Below, one piece after another: positions 40,572-50,432 of a DNA stretch of 64,000 nucleotides (positions are counted from its first letter, which is position 1; every line of letters starts with the position of its first letter). The notes below the pieces were generated by a model. It did no database searches. It was given only the letters and a program-made list of their open reading frames with translations, and was not told where the DNA came from. Both the position numbers and the translations under genes were made by a program. This stretch comes from Lysobacter sp036697405 (GTDB lineage Bacteria; Pseudomonadota; Gammaproteobacteria; Xanthomonadales; Xanthomonadaceae). The stretch lies in contig NZ_JBAHWA010000001.1 of NCBI RefSeq assembly GCF_036697405.1, forward strand, positions 558,001 through 622,000. Direction: 5' to 3'.

Positions 40572-41621
40572 TCAGCCTTCGGGCTTGAACGCATCTCCCA
40601 GCGCGTCCGCGGCGGCCTGCACCACCGGGATCACCCGCTCGTAGGCCATCCGGGTCGGCCCGATCACGCCCAGCACGCCCAGCACGCGGCCGCCGGCGGT
40701 GTACGGCGCGGTCACCAGCGACACCCCCTCCAGCGGCGCCAGCCCGGTTTCCTCGCCGATGAAGATGCGCACGCCCGGGGCGTGGATGGTGCGCTCCAGC
40801 AGCTGCAGGATCTCGCGCTTGCGCGCGAAGGCCTCGAACAGCTCGCGCAGGCGCTCGACGTCGGACAGCTCCTGCACGCCCATCAGGCGCGTCTGCCCGG
40901 CCAGCACCATGTCGTCGTCGCGCTCGGGCGCCAGCGCCTGCTCGGCCAGCTCCACCGACTGCGCCAGCAGCGCGGCCATCTCCGACTGCGCGCTGCGCAG
41001 CTCGTGCAGCAGGGTCGCGCGGATATCGGCGACCGGCCTGCCGGCGAAATGGGTGTTGAGGTAGTTGGCCACCCGCTCCAGCTCGCTGGCCTCGAACGGG
41101 CGCCGGGTTTGGATGATGCGGTTCTGCACGTCGTGATCGGCGAACACCAGGATCGCCAGCACGCGCTGCGCGTCCAGCGGCACGAAGTCGATGCGCCGGA
41201 ACGCGAACTGCTCGCGCTTGGGCACGCTGACCACGCCGACGAAATGGGTCATCGCCGACAGCAGCTCCGAAGCGCTGCCGAGCAGGGCCTGGGTGCCCGA
41301 GCCGGCCGGCAGTTCGCTGCGCAGGCGCGCCAAGTCGCCCTCGGGCAGCGGCCGCACCTGCAGCAGCGAATCCACGAACAAGCGATAGCCCTGCGCGGTC
41401 GGCACCCGCCCGGCCGAGGTGTGCGGGGCGCTGAGCAGGCCGGCTTCCTCCAGGTCGGACAGGATGTTGCGGATGGTCGCCGCGCTCACGTCCAGGCCGG
41501 CGTGGCGCGCCAGCGTCTGCGAGCCGACCGGTTCGCCGCTGTGGATGTAGCGCCCGATCAGCGTGCGCAACAACTGGCGCGCGCGCGGATCCAGGCTGAG
41601 GTCGGAAGAACGCAGGTTCAT
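40572..41621 (-). CDS. hrcA: Heat-inducible transcription repressor HrcA
   Basis: 349 residues from MNLRSSDLSLDPRARQLLRT. The N-terminal winged helix (about 10-75; SQTLARHAGLDVSAATIRNI) binds DNA; the middle and C-terminal parts carry VYRLF/YRLFVDSLL- and GPTRMAYERVIP-type family blocks. HrcA normally binds the CIRCE inverted repeat (TTAGCACTC-N9-GAGTGCTAA), but I found no CIRCE before hrcA, grpE, dnaK or dnaJ in this window. An upstream frame to 41771 was rejected. A weak promoter-like TTATAT lies just before the start. Confidence 0.95.
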   Translation of the reverse strand: MNLRSSDLSLDPRARQLLRTLIGRYIHSGEPVGSQTLARHAGLDVSAATIRNILSDLEEAGLLSAPHTSAGRVPTAQGYRLFVDSLLQVRPLPEGDLARLRSELPAGSGTQALLGSASELLSAMTHFVGVVSVPKREQFAFRRIDFVPLDAQRVLAILVFADHDVQNRIIQTRRPFEASELERVANYLNTHFAGRPVADIRATLLHELRSAQSEMAALLAQSVELAEQALAPERDDDMVLAGQTRLMGVQELSDVERLRELFEAFARKREILQLLERTIHAPGVRIFIGEETGLAPLEGVSLVTAPYTAGGRVLGVLGVIGPTRMAYERVIPVVQAAADALGDAFKPEG

Positions 41622-41970
41622 TGCTGTCGATATAAGCGCGCCCGGCGGCCGGCGCAAGCGGGGCGATGCGGGACGGCGGTTCATGATCGGGGCTCGCCGG
41701 GTTCGGCGGCGGACGCCGGCGGCGTGCGGGGTGAGCCGGTCGTGCCGGAGTCGGCTGCGCGGTAGAAGCAAATTCCCCTCAATCCCCCTTTTTCAAAGGG
41801 GGAAGACAAGCGGGGGCGGTGGGGTCGTGCGAACCATTGGGGGCTGGCGCGCGATTTCGCGCATCCCAATCTCAGCTTTGGAGACTATTCCGACGCAGAT
41901 TGGCGGCCTTCCCTGCTAGCCCGGTCATCCCCGACCCGGCACAATCGCCGCTCCACAACGCCGCCAGCGC
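41622..41970. other. Intergenic region between divergent hrcA and recN
   Basis: 349 bases with no credible gene. It contains a dispersed repeat at 41768-41802 whose core can fold (CCCCCTTT at 41784-41791 with AAAGGGGG at 41795-41802). No LexA box (CTG-N10-CAG with a proper core) was recognised before recN, although recN is LexA-controlled in many bacteria. Confidence 0.6.
41768..41802 (+). repeat. Dispersed repeat, copy A
   Basis: GCAAATTCCCCTCAATCCCC followed by CTTTTTCAAAGGGGG. The first 31 bases recur in inverse orientation at 46475-46504 with one base fewer. Confidence 0.85.
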
Positions 41971-43638
41971 ATGCTCACCCACCTTTCCCTCAAGCATTTC
42001 GTCGTGGTCAGCGCGGCCGAGCTCTCGTTCGGCCCCGGCCTGACCGTGATCTCCGGCGAGACCGGCGCCGGCAAATCGCTGCTGGTCGACGCCCTGGGCC
42101 TGATCAGCGGCCTGCGCGCCGACAGCGGCGTGGTCCGCCACGGCGCCGACCGCGCCGAACTGGTCGCCGACTTCTCCCTGGACGACGCCGCGCCGGCCGC
42201 CGCCTGGCTGCGCGAGAACGAGCTGGACGAGGACGACAGCTGCCAAGTCCGGCGCGTGATCCGCGCCGATGGCGGCTCGCGGGCCTGGATCAACGGCCGC
42301 CCGGCCACCTTGGGCCAGCTCGCCGACCTGGCCTCGCACCTGGTCGAGATCCACGGCCAGCACGAGCACCAGGCCCTGCTGTCCAAGGCCAGCCAGCTCG
42401 CCCTGCTCGACGCCTACGCGCGCAACGACGCCGCGCGCGCCGCCGTCGACGCCGCCGCGCGCGACTGGAACGCCCTGCTGCGCGAGCGCGACGCGCTGAT
42501 CGCCAAGGGCGACGTCTCCGAACGCATCGGCTGGCTGGAACACCAGTACGCCGAACTCGAACGCGAAACCCTGGAACCCGAGGCGATCGCGCGCCTGGTC
42601 GCCGACCACAAGCGCCATGCCCACGCCGCCGGCCTGATCGCCGCCTGCGACCACGCCTTCGCCCGCCTCGGCGGCGAGGACGGCCCCTCGCTGTCGCGCA
42701 ACCTGCAGCAGGTACGCGGCGAGCTGCAGCGGGTGGCCGAGCACGAGGCGCGCCTGCTCGACGTCGACGCCATGCTCGACGCCGCCGCGATCCAGGTCGA
42801 CGAGGCCCTGGCCCTGCTCGGGCGCGTGCGCGACGACCTCGACCTGGACCCGTCCGCCTTCGAAACCCTGGAACAGCGCCTGGGCCGCCTGCACGAACTC
42901 GCGCGCAAGCACCGGGTGACGCCCGAACAACTGGCCGCGCACCGCGACGGCATGGGCGCCGAGCTGGAAGTCCTGCGCGGCGCCGGCGAACGCCTGGCAC
43001 GCCTGGACGGCGAGATCGTCGGCGCGCGCAAGGCCTGGCACGGCAGCGCCGACCAGCTCAGCGCCTCGCGCAGGATCGCCGCCCAGGCTCTGTCCGCGGC
43101 CACCACCGGCCTGATCGGCGAACTGGGCATGGGCGGCGGCCGCTTCGAGATCGCCCTGGAACCCATCGGCGAAGACCGTCCCGACCCGCTGGGCGGCGAG
43201 CGCGTCGAGTTCCTGGTCGCGGCCAACCCCGGCCAGCCCGCGCGCGCCCTGCGCAAGGTCGCCTCCGGCGGCGAACTCTCGCGCGTCTCGCTGGCCATCG
43301 AAGTGGCCGCACTGGGCCTGGATACGGTGCCCAGCATGGTCTTCGACGAGGTCGACTCCGGCATCGGCGGCGCCGTGGCCGAGATCGTCGGCCAGAAGCT
43401 GCGCGCCCTGGGCGCCAGTCGCCAGGTCCTGTGCGTGACCCACCTGCCCCAGGTCGCGGCCCAGGGCCACGCCCATTACCGGGTCAGCAAATCGGCCAGC
43501 GAGGGCGTCACCCAGAGCGCGGTCCAGCGCCTGGACGCCAAGCAGCGCGAAGAAGAACTGGCGCGCATGCTCGGCGGCGTCGAGCTGACCAAGGAAGTGC
43601 GCGCGGCGGCCAAGCGGCTGCTGGCGGACGTGGTTTAA
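41971..43638 (+). CDS. recN: DNA repair protein RecN
   Basis: 555 residues. SMC-like ATPase: Walker A GETGAGKS at 29-36, long coiled-coil middle with the RecN block VEIHGQHEHQALL near 115-130, signature KVASGGELSRVSLAIEV, and Walker B PSMVFDEVDSGIGG. It acts in repair of double-strand breaks, holding DNA ends or sister chromatids. It starts at MLTHLSLKHFVVVS and is divergent from hrcA. A tandem GGGATTC array begins 5 bases past its stop. Confidence 0.96.
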   Translation: MLTHLSLKHFVVVSAAELSFGPGLTVISGETGAGKSLLVDALGLISGLRADSGVVRHGADRAELVADFSLDDAAPAAAWLRENELDEDDSCQVRRVIRADGGSRAWINGRPATLGQLADLASHLVEIHGQHEHQALLSKASQLALLDAYARNDAARAAVDAAARDWNALLRERDALIAKGDVSERIGWLEHQYAELERETLEPEAIARLVADHKRHAHAAGLIAACDHAFARLGGEDGPSLSRNLQQVRGELQRVAEHEARLLDVDAMLDAAAIQVDEALALLGRVRDDLDLDPSAFETLEQRLGRLHELARKHRVTPEQLAAHRDGMGAELEVLRGAGERLARLDGEIVGARKAWHGSADQLSASRRIAAQALSAATTGLIGELGMGGGRFEIALEPIGEDRPDPLGGERVEFLVAANPGQPARALRKVASGGELSRVSLAIEVAALGLDTVPSMVFDEVDSGIGGAVAEIVGQKLRALGASRQVLCVTHLPQVAAQGHAHYRVSKSASEGVTQSAVQRLDAKQREEELARMLGGVELTKEVRAAAKRLLADVV

Positions 43639-43642
43639 GGCC

Positions 43643-43712
43643 GGGATTCGGGATTCGGGATTCGGGATTCGGGATTCGGGATTCGGGATTCGGGATTCGG
43701 GATTCGGGATTC
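43643..43712 (+). repeat. Tandem array of ten GGGATTC units
   Basis: Seventy bases made of ten exact 7-base units, starting 5 bases after the recN stop and ending in GAAAAGAG. Related degenerate units occur at 37372-37534. Confidence 0.95.
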
Positions 43713-43935
43713 GAAAAGAGCTTAGAACCTCGTCGCCACTCTCGATCCGTCATCCCCGCGCAGGCGGGGATCCAGTGAATGGCCTGGCTGTCGCCGACGG
43801 CGCGGCCGCATCGGGCTTCGCAGCCCCAAGCCTTCGGGCCGGCGTCCTGCCGGTCGAGCCGGTCCCGCACCGAACGAAGCCGCGCCGCCGCATTCCTCGT
43901 AATTCGACACCGGCAGGCACGCAGCCCGCCAAAGC

Positions 43936-43960
43936 GAAGGCCCGCCATCGGCGGGCCTTC
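43936..43960. terminator. Bidirectional terminator between recN and fur
   Basis: Perfect 11-bp stem GAAGGCCCGCC / GGCGGGCCTTC with loop ATC, followed by TTGT on the plus strand and CGCTTTGG on the minus strand. Confidence 0.7.
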
Positions 43961-44027
43961 TTGTCCCGGTATATCGGCGAGCGCTACGGCCCTGCCTACC
44001 CGAGTCGCGAATCGAGATTCGCGACCG

Positions 44028-44429
44028 TCAACGCTTCTTACGCACGTACAGCACCAGCGAGTGCTCCTCGATCTCGTAGCCGTGCTTGGCCGCGATCTTG
44101 CGCTGCAGCTCCTCGATCTCGGCGCTTTCGAACTCGGTGATCTTGCCGGTCTCGATGTCGACCATGTGGTCGTGGTGGTGGCCGCGGTCGAGTTCGTACA
44201 CCGACTGGCCGGCTTCGAAATTGTGCTTGAGCACCAGGCCGGCGGACTCGAACTGGGTCAGGACCCGGTAGACCGTGGCCAGGCCGATGTCCTCGCCTTT
44301 TTCCAACAACAGCCGGTAGATGTCCTCGGCGGTCATGTGGCGCGGCTTGGACTGCTCCAGCAGCTCCAGGATCCGCATGCGCGGATGGGTGACCTTGAGT
44401 CCGGCGTTGCGCAGGTCCTGCGATTCCAT
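44028..44429 (-). CDS. fur: Ferric uptake regulator Fur
   Basis: 133 residues from MESQDLRNAGLKVTHPRMRI behind AGAGGGA. The N-terminal winged helix includes the recognition part GLATVYRVLTQFESAGLV. The metal-binding dimer domain has the His block RGHHHDHMVDIETGKITEFE and a later YEIEEHSLVLYV. The CxxC pair that holds structural zinc in some Fur proteins is absent (DIETG in its place), as in several gamma-proteobacterial Fur proteins. It is an iron-responsive repressor, and may control the TonB receptor operon in this window. It is divergent from bamE, the usual arrangement. Confidence 0.96.
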   Translation of the reverse strand: MESQDLRNAGLKVTHPRMRILELLEQSKPRHMTAEDIYRLLLEKGEDIGLATVYRVLTQFESAGLVLKHNFEAGQSVYELDRGHHHDHMVDIETGKITEFESAEIEELQRKIAAKHGYEIEEHSLVLYVRKKR

Positions 44430-44549
44430 CTGATCGTCCCTCTTTATCTTGCTCGATGGGCGGCCCGGGCCGGCGTTCGTGCGCCGGCGGCGCGGCGGCC
44501 ACGGCCGGAACGGCGGATGAACGCGTCGCGGCGCGCCCCGGTCCACCCC

Positions 44550-44576
44550 TTGTGGATGCGGCCTTCAGTGTATCAT
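44550..44576 (+). promoter_or_regulatory. Candidate sigma-70 promoter of bamE
   Basis: TTGTGG (44550-44555), 15-base spacer, TATCAT (44571-44576), 43 bases before the bamE start, in the fur-bamE divergent space. The spacer is shorter than ideal. Confidence 0.4.
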
Positions 44577-44619
44577 CGGCGCGTTACCCGCCCGTCGCAG
44601 ACATAGGTCCCAGCACACG

Positions 44620-45015
44620 ATGCGCAAGCTCCTGCTCGTCCTTTCGATCGCCCTGATCACCTCCGGTTGCGGCATTCTCTATAAGCAGCCGATCTACCAG
44701 GGCAACCTGCTCGAGAAGACCGCGATCGACCAGCTGCAGGCCGGCATGACCAAGCAGCAGGTGCAGTTGCTGCTGGGCAGCCCTTCGATCGAAGACCCGT
44801 TCCACCACGACCGCTGGGATTACACCGCCACCCAGCGCACCGGCCGCCTGGCGCGGACCGAGAAGAAGAACCTGGTCCTGTACTTCGAGAACGACGCCCT
44901 GACCCGCTGGGACGGCGACTACTTCCCGGAGCAGGACGAGCAGATCGCCAAGGCCGCGCCCAAGCAGTTCGGCCGCAACCTGGCCAAGGAAAAGGACAAG
45001 AAGCGCCGCCGCTGA
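44620..45015 (+). CDS. bamE: Outer-membrane assembly lipoprotein BamE
   Basis: 131 residues. Signal peptide with lipobox ITSGC, lipid on C17. The SmpA/OmlA domain follows (YKQPIYQGNLLEKTAIDQLQ, GMTKQQVQLLLGSPSIEDPF, HHDRWDY) and a lysine/arginine-rich tail (EKDKKRRR). It is part of the BAM complex that inserts barrel proteins such as the TonB receptor of this window. In Xanthomonas the divergent omlA-fur pair is known, which confirms the context. Confidence 0.95.
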   Translation: MRKLLLVLSIALITSGCGILYKQPIYQGNLLEKTAIDQLQAGMTKQQVQLLLGSPSIEDPFHHDRWDYTATQRTGRLARTEKKNLVLYFENDALTRWDGDYFPEQDEQIAKAAPKQFGRNLAKEKDKKRRR

Positions 45016-45069
45016 GGCCGCGCTCGTCCGACCCGGCAAGACTCCGGCACCGCCGCGGCGGTGCCTGCC

Positions 45070-45351
45070 CTATTTCGACGTACCGCCCTTGAGCGGCCCG
45101 CGCACCTGCGCGCGGCGCCGGCGTGCGTCCTTGGGATCGGCCAACAGGGGCCGCAGCAGCTCGATCCGGTCGCCGTCGCGCAGGACCGCATCGGGCTCGG
45201 CGCGCACGCCGTAGACCGCATAGGCGACCGCCTCCGGGTCCTGCTCCCAGCCCGCGGCGGCCAGCGCGTCGCGCAGGCGCGCGCCCTCGGGCAGGTCCAG
45301 CGCACGCGACTCGAACCGCCGCGGCCAGGCGCGGACCAGCTCGATCTTCAC
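45070..45351 (-). CDS. rnfH: RnfH family ubiquitin-like protein
   Basis: 93 residues from a GTG start at 45351 (KIELVRAWPRRFESRALDLP). Beta-grasp fold pattern of the RnfH/UPF0125 family (AVYGVRAEPDAVLRDGDRIE, then LLRPLLADPKDARRRR). The role is unclear. The GTG overlaps the ratA stop (GTGA), so it is translationally coupled. The smpB-ratA-rnfH neighbourhood is common in gamma-proteobacteria. Confidence 0.88.
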   Translation of the reverse strand: MKIELVRAWPRRFESRALDLPEGARLRDALAAAGWEQDPEAVAYAVYGVRAEPDAVLRDGDRIELLRPLLADPKDARRRRAQVRGPLKGGTSK

Positions 45352-45782
45352 GCCTCGTCCCCGCGGTCGGCGACCCGCACGAAGTCGTCGACCATGCGGT
45401 CGGCCAGGCTCTGGAAGCCGATCGCCATCGCCGGGCCCAGCAACTTCACCGCCGGCTCGAACTCCAGGGTCAGGGTCACCTTGCAGGCCGACTCGTCCAG
45501 GGCATGGAACTCCCAGCGCCCGCCGAGCTGGCGGAACGGCCCGTCGACCAGCTTGAGCTCGATATGGTGCGGCGGCACCAGGGTATTGCGGGTGGTGAAC
45601 CAGGTCCGCAGCGCCCCCAGGCCCAGGTCCAGCCGCGCCACCATGTGGCTGTCGCTGGCCTCCAGCACCTGCGCGTTCTCGCACCAGTCGAAGCGCCGCG
45701 GGTAGGCCGCGACGTCGTTGACCAGCGCGTACATGCGCGCGGCGGAATGTTCGACTAGGGCGGAGCGACGGATGGTCGGCAT
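45348..45782 (-). CDS. ratA: RatA/COQ10-type START domain protein
   Basis: 144 residues from MPTIRRSALVEHSAARMYAL. It carries the START/polyketide-cyclase signature VNDVAAYPRRFDWCENAQVL and the matching C-terminal FEPAVKLLGPAMAIGFQSLA. In Escherichia coli RatA was reported to block association of ribosome subunits; homologues are also linked to ubiquinone handling, so the exact role is open. It is divergent from smpB, with 42 bases between the starts. Confidence 0.9.
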   Translation of the reverse strand: MPTIRRSALVEHSAARMYALVNDVAAYPRRFDWCENAQVLEASDSHMVARLDLGLGALRTWFTTRNTLVPPHHIELKLVDGPFRQLGGRWEFHALDESACKVTLTLEFEPAVKLLGPAMAIGFQSLADRMVDDFVRVADRGDEA

Positions 45783-45824
45783 GGAATATTCGCTAGCGGC
45801 CGCGCAATCGGGGACAATGGCGCG

Positions 45825-46337
45825 ATGGCTAAAAATGCAAACAACAAGGCCGGCAAGGATAAAGGAAAGGGCGGTGCCGGCGGCACCATTGCCCTGAACA
45901 AGCGTTCGCGCCACGACTACCACCTCGAGGAACGCTTCGAGGCGGGCCTGGCCCTGCAAGGCTGGGAGCTCAAGTCGATCCGCGCCGGACGCGCCAACAT
46001 CACCGACGCCTACGCGGTCATCCGCGAGGGCGAGATGTTCCTGTACGGCTCCCAGATCAACCCGCTGATCTCGGCCTCGACCCACGTCGTGGCCGAGGAA
46101 CGCCGCACCCGCAAGCTGCTGCTGCACCGGCGCGAGATCGACAACCTGATCGGCCGGGTCCAGCGCGACGGCTACACCGTGGTGCTCACCGCGCTGTACT
46201 GGAAGGGCAACAAGGTCAAGGCCGAGATCGCCCTGGCCAAGGGCAAGCAGAGCCACGACAAGCGCGAAGCCAGCAAGGAACGCGACTGGGCGCGCGAGAA
46301 GCAGCGCGTGATGCGGCGGCACAACCGGGACGCTTGA
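45825..46337 (+). CDS. smpB: SsrA-binding protein SmpB
   Basis: 170 residues. A lysine-rich start is followed by the OB-fold core (NKRSRHDYHLEERFEAGLAL, GWELKSIRAGRANI, YGSQINPL) and a basic helical tail (SKERDWAREKQRVMRRHNRD). It brings tmRNA to stalled ribosomes. It is slightly longer than the usual 160 because of the N-terminal NANNKAGKDKGKGGAGG stretch. No tmRNA gene was seen next to it in this window. Confidence 0.97.
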   Translation: MAKNANNKAGKDKGKGGAGGTIALNKRSRHDYHLEERFEAGLALQGWELKSIRAGRANITDAYAVIREGEMFLYGSQINPLISASTHVVAEERRTRKLLLHRREIDNLIGRVQRDGYTVVLTALYWKGNKVKAEIALAKGKQSHDKREASKERDWAREKQRVMRRHNRDA

Positions 46338-46474
46338 AGCCTCGGGCGGCCCGGCCTGTGCGGGCCCCGCCGCCACGGTTCGACGGACTGGCCGTATACG
46401 GCCCGGCAATCGGCGGCAGCCGTCTCTCACGGTTCGATCAGCCCCCCTCGATAACGCTCCTCCGCCGCCTCCTA

Positions 46475-46504
46475 CTTTGAAAAAGGGGGATTGAGGGGAT
46501 TTGC
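46475..46504 (-). repeat. Dispersed repeat, copy B
   Basis: Inverse copy of 41768-41798, differing by one missing T. It lies in the 274-base gap between smpB and the histidine kinase stop; nothing else is seen in that gap. Confidence 0.85.
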
Positions 46505-46611
46505 TCCTGCCCGCCACAACGAAGCCCGCCGCCCACGCTTCGAGAAGCTCGCACGAACGACTCAGTGCGCCGCGACCGGCTCGCGACTACGCGGCCGATC
46601 ACCGCGCAGGC

Positions 46612-48801
<2,190 letters not shown>

Positions 48802-48857
48802 ACCCGGAGCATACAAGCCGGGCCAGCACCCAGGCACCTTTCCGACGCCCTCGCCCG

Positions 48858-49313
48858 CTACGGCTCGGCGGAGCCCGGCGCGGCCGGCGGCGGCCTCGCC
48901 TCGCGTCGCAAACCCTCCAGCATCAAGGCGTTCACGCATTCCAGATGCTCGCCGGCGATGCGGCGGCACAGCCGCGCCCAGCGCCGCTGCTCGCCCGCGC
49001 TGCGCCCGGCACGCTCCAACTGCGCCACATGCACCTCGATTTCGCGCGCCAACCACAGCAGCGAGTCGCCGTTGCGACTCTCGCGCTCGGCCAGATCCGG
49101 CCGCGGGCGCTGACCCCGCATCGACACCGCCAGCACGCAGGCCGCCGCCGCGATCAGCAGGGCCAGCGCCGCGGCCAGACCGGCCGCCACCGCCGAAGCG
49201 TCGGCCCACTCGCCGCCCGGCGCCGAAGCCGGTTCGGCCGCCACCACCGCGACCACGGCGGTGGTGGCGGATTCGCGCATGGGCGCCTCGGCAGCGGCAT
49301 CCGGCCCGCTCAT
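48858..49313 (-). CDS. Single-pass membrane protein of unknown function
   Basis: 151 residues. Ala/Glu-rich N-terminus, one membrane helix at about 40-65 (AAGLAAALALLIAAAACVLA), then a charged helical cytoplasmic part (LAREIEVHVAQLERAGRSAG, WARLCRRIAGEHLECVNALM) and a proline-rich end. No known domain. It begins 4 bases after the stop of the small DNA-binding-like gene and ends 56 bases before the kinase, so the three look like one operon. Confidence 0.7.
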   Translation of the reverse strand: MSGPDAAAEAPMRESATTAVVAVVAAEPASAPGGEWADASAVAAGLAAALALLIAAAACVLAVSMRGQRPRPDLAERESRNGDSLLWLAREIEVHVAQLERAGRSAGEQRRWARLCRRIAGEHLECVNALMLEGLRREARPPPAAPGSAEP

Positions 49314-49317
49314 CGGC

Positions 49318-49584
49318 TCAACCCCGCCCGCTCCGCCGCGGCAGCGCCATCAGCTCGATCGCACTGACCCGCCCGGCACAGGCCTCGGCCATGCGCAAAG
49401 CTCGGTTGCGCGTGGAAACAAAGCCTCGAATGCGCATTTGGCGCAGCATTTCTGTGGACACACCGGCGGCCTTGGCCGCCAAGCCGACTGTCGCGAAGCA
49501 GGCGACATAACGCCGGATCGGATTTTCGCGGGAGTTTCCGCTTTCCGCGTTCGCGGACATTGCTGCACTGACTGTTCCGGCCAC
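49318..49584 (-). CDS. Small Cro/YdaS-like DNA-binding protein
   Basis: 88 residues from a GTG at 49584 with AGGGA just before it; an ATG at 49560 would give 80. The core YVACFATVGLAAKAAGVSTE, MLRQMRIRGFVSTRNRALRM, AEACAGRVSAIELMALP has the shape of a Cro-superfamily helix-turn-helix of the YdaS type (short repressors found with prophages). It is divergent from a CI-like gene over an AT-rich space with a palindrome, like a phage switch. It heads the kinase operon. Confidence 0.65.
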   Translation of the reverse strand: MAGTVSAAMSANAESGNSRENPIRRYVACFATVGLAAKAAGVSTEMLRQMRIRGFVSTRNRALRMAEACAGRVSAIELMALPRRSGRG

Positions 49585-49769
49585 GACATCCCTATCGTCG
49601 TTTACGCAAACAAAACATACAACTCGAAGTAGCTAAATACAACACTTAAAAAGTGTGATTCGTTTCCACAAGATGCGCAAGAATGAGTTGCGCTCTCCCG
49701 CGCAAGAACGAGTGGACACCCGGTGACGGACAACCGATCGAGCCTGGCAGGACGCACAGGCGGTACCGC
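49585..49769. promoter_or_regulatory. AT-rich divergent control region of the Cro/CI-like pair
   Basis: The stretch 49598-49685 is clearly AT-rich against the surrounding DNA. On the minus strand TTGTAT (49642-49637), 17-base spacer, TATGTT (49619-49614) makes a good sigma-70 promoter for 49318-49584. The palindrome ACACTT-AAA-AAGTGT at 49642-49656 touches the -35 box and is a candidate operator. Confidence 0.6.
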
Positions 49770-50141
49770 ATGAGCAACACACCGCACGACGAATTCGCCC
49801 GCCGCCTGCATCAGGCGCTGGATTTCTCCGGCTTCGCCAAGGGCCGCGCCCGCACGGGCGCGCTTGCGTCCTATTACGGCGTCAGCCGCGAGACCGCGCG
49901 CAAATGGCTGATTGGCCTGGCCCTGCCCGAGCTCGAGCGCATGCTCTCGATCGCGGTCCAACAGCACGTGAGCTTCGAGTGGCTGGCCACCGGCCGCGGC
50001 ACCATCGAAGGCAAGTCGCTGTCGGTGCGCGACCAGACCACCAAGTACAGCGATCCCGACGAGCTGCGCCTGATGGGCCTGATGCGCAAGCTGTCGCGCA
50101 AGAAACGCCGCGCCCTGATCGAACTGCTGGACGGCCACTGA
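49770..50141 (+). CDS. CI-like / XRE family transcriptional repressor
   Basis: 123 residues from MSNTPHDEFARRLHQALDFS; an ATG at 49683 in frame would add 29 residues with no family look. The N-terminal helix-turn-helix (RTGALASYYGVSRETARKWL, then GLALPELERMLSIAVQQHVS) resembles phage-type repressors. There is a linker (LATGRGTIEGKS) and a C-terminal ELRLMGLMRKLSRKKRRALI as in short Xanthomonadaceae regulators; the LexA-like protease domain is absent. It probably represses its own and the divergent promoter. Confidence 0.75.
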   Translation: MSNTPHDEFARRLHQALDFSGFAKGRARTGALASYYGVSRETARKWLIGLALPELERMLSIAVQQHVSFEWLATGRGTIEGKSLSVRDQTTKYSDPDELRLMGLMRKLSRKKRRALIELLDGH

Positions 50142-50395
50142 ACACCGGCGCGGGCCCTGCCCGCTCCACGGTGTCCGGCCCCGGTCCCGTCGGCGTTGAA
50201 GGCCGTTGCATTGAGACTATGCCGTGCGTGTCGCACAGGGCGAGACGGGCGCGATCGTCGTCACGCCACGCAACGCCTGCGCGCGCGCAGCCGCTCCGAG
50301 GCAGGTCCGGCGTAAGCCGCGGCCACGCAAGCCCGCGCAGACCAGGCCCCGTCCGAACCAAGGCTGCGCGCACCGGACATCGGCACCCGGCAGCG

Positions 50396-50420
50396 CCGCG
50401 CGATCTCCGGGATCGCGCGG
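50396..50420. terminator. Hairpin after the secreted protein gene at 50433
   Basis: 10-bp stem CCGCGCGATC / GATCGCGCGG with 5-base loop, 13 bases past the stop on the minus strand. No T run. The rest of the 291-base gap to the repressor gene shows nothing clear. Confidence 0.4.
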
Positions 50421-50432
50421 CCTGGTCCAGCC

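Larger units (their letters stand above)
43639..44027. other. Intergenic region between convergent recN and fur
   Basis: 389 bases. It holds the GGGATTC array, a piece like TCATCCCCGCGCAGGCGGGG (43749-43768, a common palindromic repeat in this family), the bidirectional terminator at 43936-43960 and a further hairpin (GTCGCGAAT / ATTCGCGAC) at 44004-44025 beside the fur stop. No gene is supported. Confidence 0.65.

Noticed and set aside
40104..41970. CIRCE operator near hrcA or grpE
   Set aside because: Scanning by eye found no TTAGCACTC / GAGTGCTAA pair. The nearest inverted sequence, CACGATC / GATCGTG before grpE, is too short and different.
43643..43712. CRISPR-like array
   Set aside because: The units are 7 bases long with no spacers, and no cas genes are near.
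46338..46611. tmRNA (ssrA) beside smpB
   Set aside because: No tRNA-like ends or tag-coding frame could be recognised; the gap holds only a dispersed repeat.
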